Source: Sphingomonas changnyeongensis (GTDB lineage: Bacteria > Pseudomonadota > Alphaproteobacteria > Sphingomonadales > Sphingomonadaceae). Taken from it: a DNA stretch of 64,000 nucleotides. The stretch covers positions 1,496,501-1,560,500 of the forward strand of contig NZ_CP047895.1 in NCBI RefSeq assembly GCF_009913435.1, in the 5' to 3' direction. The translations under genes and the position numbers were made by a program. Positions 61,632 through 64,000 of this stretch are shown piece by piece (position 1 is the stretch's first letter; each line of letters starts with the position of its first letter). Under the pieces are notes generated by a model that saw only the letters and a list, made by a program, of their open reading frames with translations, searched no databases and was not told the origin of the DNA.

Positions 61632-61678
61632 ATATGTTACATATTCTGACGATCTTTCCAATAGGATATGTAACATAC
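61632..61678. promoter_or_regulatory. Two operator-like palindromes ATATGTWACATAT
   Basis: ATATGTTACATAT (61632-61644) and ATATGTAACATAC (61666-61678) are near-identical dyads, 34 bases apart. They overlap a possible minus-strand promoter (TTGGAA, 16-base gap, TAACAT) of the gene starting at 61604. Confidence 0.6.
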
Positions 61679-61686
61679 ACCTGCAT

Positions 61687-62051
61687 TCAGGTGCGCCTGC
61701 GCCCCCCATCGCTGAACGGTTTTCGCGACGGTGGCGGTCATTGAGGCTGAAGAAGGGGGGGCGCTAGCCGGACCTCAGGACGCTTCACCTCAACAGTGCA
61801 TCGATCCGTGAACGCGTTCTAAAGTCGGCCCAAGATCGGCAGGAGCCCTTACCCCGAGTTCGCAGCGCGCACTTCTCGGCCAAATCCTCGTGAGAGCGGA
61901 CTGCATGCCCGTGTCGGCGAAGCTTTCCTGAACGGGCCGAGCGCATCGTCTCCGATTGCGTGCCGGTCGCGTGCAGCACCTCAGTGGCCCACGCATGCGA
62001 TCCGTCTGATCGCGGACAAATCTCCGCGGCATTTCAGGATGTTGAGGGGCC
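61687..62051. other. Gene-poor stretch between the regulator-like gene and tRNA-Gly
   Basis: No supported gene. Codon-like structure is absent in all frames and the base composition is more mixed than in the flanks, as in a degraded remnant. No transposase, integrase or tRNA-end repeat is seen. Confidence 0.4.
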
Positions 62052-62125
62052 TGGAGCGGGTAGCGGGAATCGAACCCGCGCGTTCAGCTTGGGAAGCTGA
62101 CAGGCTACCATTACATCATACCCGC
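62052..62125 (-). tRNA. tRNA-Gly (CCC)
   Basis: Minus strand: acceptor GCGGGTA/TACCCGC, D-arm with AATGGTAGCC, anticodon loop TTCCCAA giving CCC, T-arm GCGGGTTCGATTCCCGC, encoded CCA. Confidence 0.95.
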
Positions 62126-62368
62126 TCGAAGGGCGTATCCGGGGCGCGCCCGGCTGATGCGGCGGCTCAGATAGCGGGCGCTGGCCGGCACGGCAAGGGG
62201 CTGCGGAGGCCGCGCGCGCTTCTGGCAAGCGCAAGCTCGCGACTCGGCCCCGCCGGGGCACCAGCCGCGAATCGGGGAGTGGCCGGGCGACTGGCGCAAA
62301 ACCGCCATTTGCGCACGATTCTGAGCGGCAATCATGCTGCGGCGCAATATTTGTCTACCGAAACGGTA

Positions 62369-62397
62369 TTGAAATAAAATTGCAACATTGCTACATA
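62369..62397 (+). promoter_or_regulatory. Strong sigma-70-like promoter before the exported micropeptide
   Basis: TTGAAA (62369-62374), a 17-base A/T-rich spacer, TACATA (62392-62397): near-consensus elements at ideal spacing, in an A/T-rich island within GC-rich DNA. Confidence 0.65.
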
Positions 62398-62403
62398 CTG
62401 GCC

Positions 62404-62575
62404 CACGCCGGCACTGCCGGTCGACGTTGCGGAGCGCCCACCCCCTTACGCCCGCAGCGTCCCTCCGGACCGCGCGATTGCGCGGACGGAATATCGCCCG
62501 AGCGCGGCCGCTGCCCTCTCTCTCCCCCTTGGCGGTGGCGGGCGCGCTCGGGCCAAAAACAAAGGAGACTGAACG
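62404..62575 (+). other. Long structured 5' leader of the micropeptide gene
   Basis: About 170 bases between promoter and ATG without a supported ORF. It holds a stem CCCGAGCGCG (62499-62508) / CGCGCTCGGG ending shortly before the AAAGGAG ribosome binding site. This could gate translation. Confidence 0.4.
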
Positions 62576-62677
62576 ATGAAGATGATTGCTGCGATCGCTG
62601 CCCTGCTGCTGGGTTTTGGCCTCACCGGCGCCGCCACCTCGGCCTTTGTGCCGCTGAGCGCCGCTGCGGCGTTCTGA
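62576..62677 (+). CDS. 33-residue exported or membrane micropeptide
   Basis: 34 codons with AAAGGAGA upstream of the ATG. The sequence begins MKMIAAIAALLLGFGLTG and ends in AATSAF, VPLS and AAAAF. It is essentially a signal peptide with a short hydrophobic remainder, so it is either secreted or membrane-embedded. A near-consensus promoter and long leader precede it, and a hairpin follows at 62749-62778. No family recognised. Possibly a small stress or membrane-regulating protein. Confidence 0.6.
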   Translation: MKMIAAIAALLLGFGLTGAATSAFVPLSAAAAF

Positions 62678-62748
62678 TCGGGCCTGCCTGATCCTCGGCA
62701 CCTGATCCGGGGCGCCTGACCAAGCCCGCATCTGCGGCAAGACACGCG

Positions 62749-62778
62749 GTGGAGCCGGGCTTTCGCGCCCGGCTCCAC
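62749..62778 (+). terminator. Hairpin downstream of the micropeptide gene
   Basis: Perfect 12-bp stem GTGGAGCCGGGC / GCCCGGCTCCAC with a 6-base loop. It lacks a following T run, so it is weak or factor-assisted as a terminator. Confidence 0.5.
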
Positions 62779-62906
62779 GCCGTGCGTTCGGGTGGTCTGC
62801 GGCCCCGCCGCGCCTCCACCACCATGTTGGCCCTGCCGCGCGTCAACCCCTGATTGACGCCAATCGCCGATGGACGGGCCATGCCTTGCCCGCCTAAATG
62901 CGCGGC

Positions 62907-63764
62907 ATGTCGACCACCTACACCCTCGATACCGCGACCAGCCGCGCCAACCCGACCCCGCAGCCGATGAAGCGGCTGACCGCGCCTGCCATCCGCGCGC
63001 GCAAAGGGGGCGAGCCGCTGGTGATGCTCACCGCCTATACGGTGCGCATGGCGCAGCTGCTCGATCCGCATTGCGACATGCTGCTGGTCGGCGACAGCCT
63101 GGGCCAGGTCGTCTACGGCCTGCCATCGACCCTTCCGGTCAGCCTTGACATGATGTGCGCGCACGGGGCCGCCGTGGTGCGCGGCAGCTATCATGCGATG
63201 GTCGTCGTCGACATGCCGTTTGGCAGCTATGAAACCTCGCCCGAACAGGCATTTGCCAGCGCCGCGCGGATCCTGAAGGAAAGCGGTGCCGCCGCCGTCA
63301 AGCTCGAGGGCGGGGAGGCGATGGCGGAAACGGTCGGCTTTCTCGTCCGGCGCGGCATTCCGGTGATGGGCCATGTCGGGCTGACGCCGCAGGCGGTGAA
63401 CATGCTGGGCGGCCACCGCGTGCAGGGGCGGGACGAAGCGACCGCGCAGCGCGTTGTCGCCGATGCCCGCGCCATTGCCGATGCCGGGGCCTTTGCCGTC
63501 GTGGTCGAGGGCGTGGTCGAACCGATCGGCGTTGCCGTGACGCAGGCGATCGCCTGTCCGACGATCGGGATCGGCGCGTCGGCCGCCTGTGACGGGCAGG
63601 TGCTGGTTGCCGAGGACATGCTCGGCCTGTTCGAGCGCACGCCGCGCTTCGTGCGCCGCTATGCCGACATGGCGGCGCTGATCGACGGTGCCGCCGCCGA
63701 ATATGCCCGCGATGTGCGCGCGCGCAGCTTTCCGGGCGATGCGGAGATCTATGCCCCCAAATGA
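62907..63764 (+). CDS. panB: 3-methyl-2-oxobutanoate hydroxymethyltransferase
   Basis: 285 residues starting [15 protein letters not shown] (an ATG three codons earlier is possible). Family signatures: [34 protein letters not shown] (metal Asp), [30 protein letters not shown] and [14 protein letters not shown] (His, Gly). It makes ketopantoate for coenzyme A. No panC is seen next to it. Confidence 0.95.
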   Translation: MSTTYTLDTATSRANPTPQPMKRLTAPAIRARKGGEPLVMLTAYTVRMAQLLDPHCDMLLVGDSLGQVVYGLPSTLPVSLDMMCAHGAAVVRGSYHAMVVVDMPFGSYETSPEQAFASAARILKESGAAAVKLEGGEAMAETVGFLVRRGIPVMGHVGLTPQAVNMLGGHRVQGRDEATAQRVVADARAIADAGAFAVVVEGVVEPIGVAVTQAIACPTIGIGASAACDGQVLVAEDMLGLFERTPRFVRRYADMAALIDGAAAEYARDVRARSFPGDAEIYAPK

Positions 63765-63888
63765 CGGGGCAGGGGGACGGTCCCGTTCCTCTGGCCCCTT
63801 TCTCCCAGACCCTTTCTCCCAGCCTCTTTCCCCGCGCGGCCGGCGCGGCTAAGACGGCGGCTGATTTCCCAACCGACGGAGAACTGGC

Positions 63889-64000
63889 TTGGCCCTTCCG
63901 CCGCAGAATAGCGACGCATTCATCCGCGAGGTCGACGAGGAGCTGCGCCGCGACCAGATTTTCGGTTTCTGGGCACGCTATGGGCGCACGGTGCTCGTCG
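63889..64000 (+). CDS. Start of a YfgM/TPR-type tetratricopeptide protein, 3'-partial
   Basis: Begins at a TTG with CGGAG nine bases upstream and runs off the window. The N-terminus ALPPQNSDAFIREVDEELRR followed by DQIFGFWARYGRTVLV matches the family in which an acidic cytoplasmic segment precedes a single TM helix and TPRs. Members are ancillary to outer-membrane protein assembly or secretion. Confidence 0.7.
   Translation, partial: MALPPQNSDAFIREVDEELRRDQIFGFWARYGRTVLV

Noticed and set aside
61039..62125. Integrated element using tRNA-Gly as attachment site
   Set aside because: No integrase and no copy of the tRNA 3' end was found at the other side of the regulator-like gene.

Overview
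The window is high-GC chromosomal DNA from an alphaproteobacterium, almost certainly a sphingomonad (Sphingomonadaceae). Pointers are a CpdR-type receiver, an FYDLN-acid (TIGR02300-like) protein, SapC-family and UrcA-family proteins, a DUF2793 protein, a GapR-like DUF2312 protein, and the style of the DEAD-box helicase tail. Four tRNA genes are present: Val-GAC, Ala-GGC, Leu-UAA and Gly-CCC.

Bases 1 to about 10,640 are the late end of a tailed prophage (or phage-like particle cluster) that enters from the left. It holds a tape-measure protein, a large tail/host-contact protein, a string of overlapping small tail genes, then a lysis block (GH108 muramidase, two-TM holin candidate, lipoprotein) and three small genes, and ends at a terminator. 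No integrase or attachment site is visible. From 10.7 kb the DNA is housekeeping chromosome: OmpA-like porin, SodC, MFS exporter, tgt, DEAD-box helicase, FAD oxidase, SapC and cytochrome b561, N-formylglutamate amidohydrolase and cpdR (to 22 kb); aroA, Sel1-repeat gene, cmk, CHASE2-EAL phosphodiesterase, rpsA and ihfB (24-33 kb); thrB-rnhA, a large secreted beta-propeller protein and rplJL (33-39 kb); a DAO-family flavoenzyme, a GGDEF-EAL-PilZ protein, a peptidyl-prolyl isomerase, a symporter and a LytTR/LytS two-component pair (39-48 kb); an MscS channel with two BLUF genes and two small genes (48.8-51.6 kb); a beta-CASP nuclease-like protein, glnA-glnB, a quinohemoprotein dehydrogenase, map and a CinA-domain protein (51.7-59.6 kb); a TetA-like exporter, a small regulator-like gene, tRNA-Gly, an exported micropeptide, panB and the start of a TPR gene.

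The strongest global observation concerns sequence quality. Twelve reading-frame breaks in eleven genes are all explained by one missing G/C inside a short G/C run, and in every case restoring the base gives an intact family-typical protein. The genes include thrB, the DEAD-box helicase and a PQQ dehydrogenase. This points to systematic homopolymer under-calling in the assembly, not to pseudogenes or programmed frameshifting. Such genes are listed as single CDSs with the break position given.

The main items of possible biological novelty are these: a compact sRNA candidate with C-rich loops at about 20.66-20.76 kb; a 23-residue amphipathic microprotein gene with its own ribosome binding site and terminator at 27.5 kb; a same-strand array of a small HTH-like gene, an 89-residue gene, a degenerate BLUF, an intact BLUF and MscS at 48.8-51.6 kb; a regulator-like gene with two operator-like palindromes at 61.0-61.7 kb; a 33-residue exported peptide with a strong promoter and long leader at 62.4-62.7 kb; and two families of palindromic intergenic repeats.
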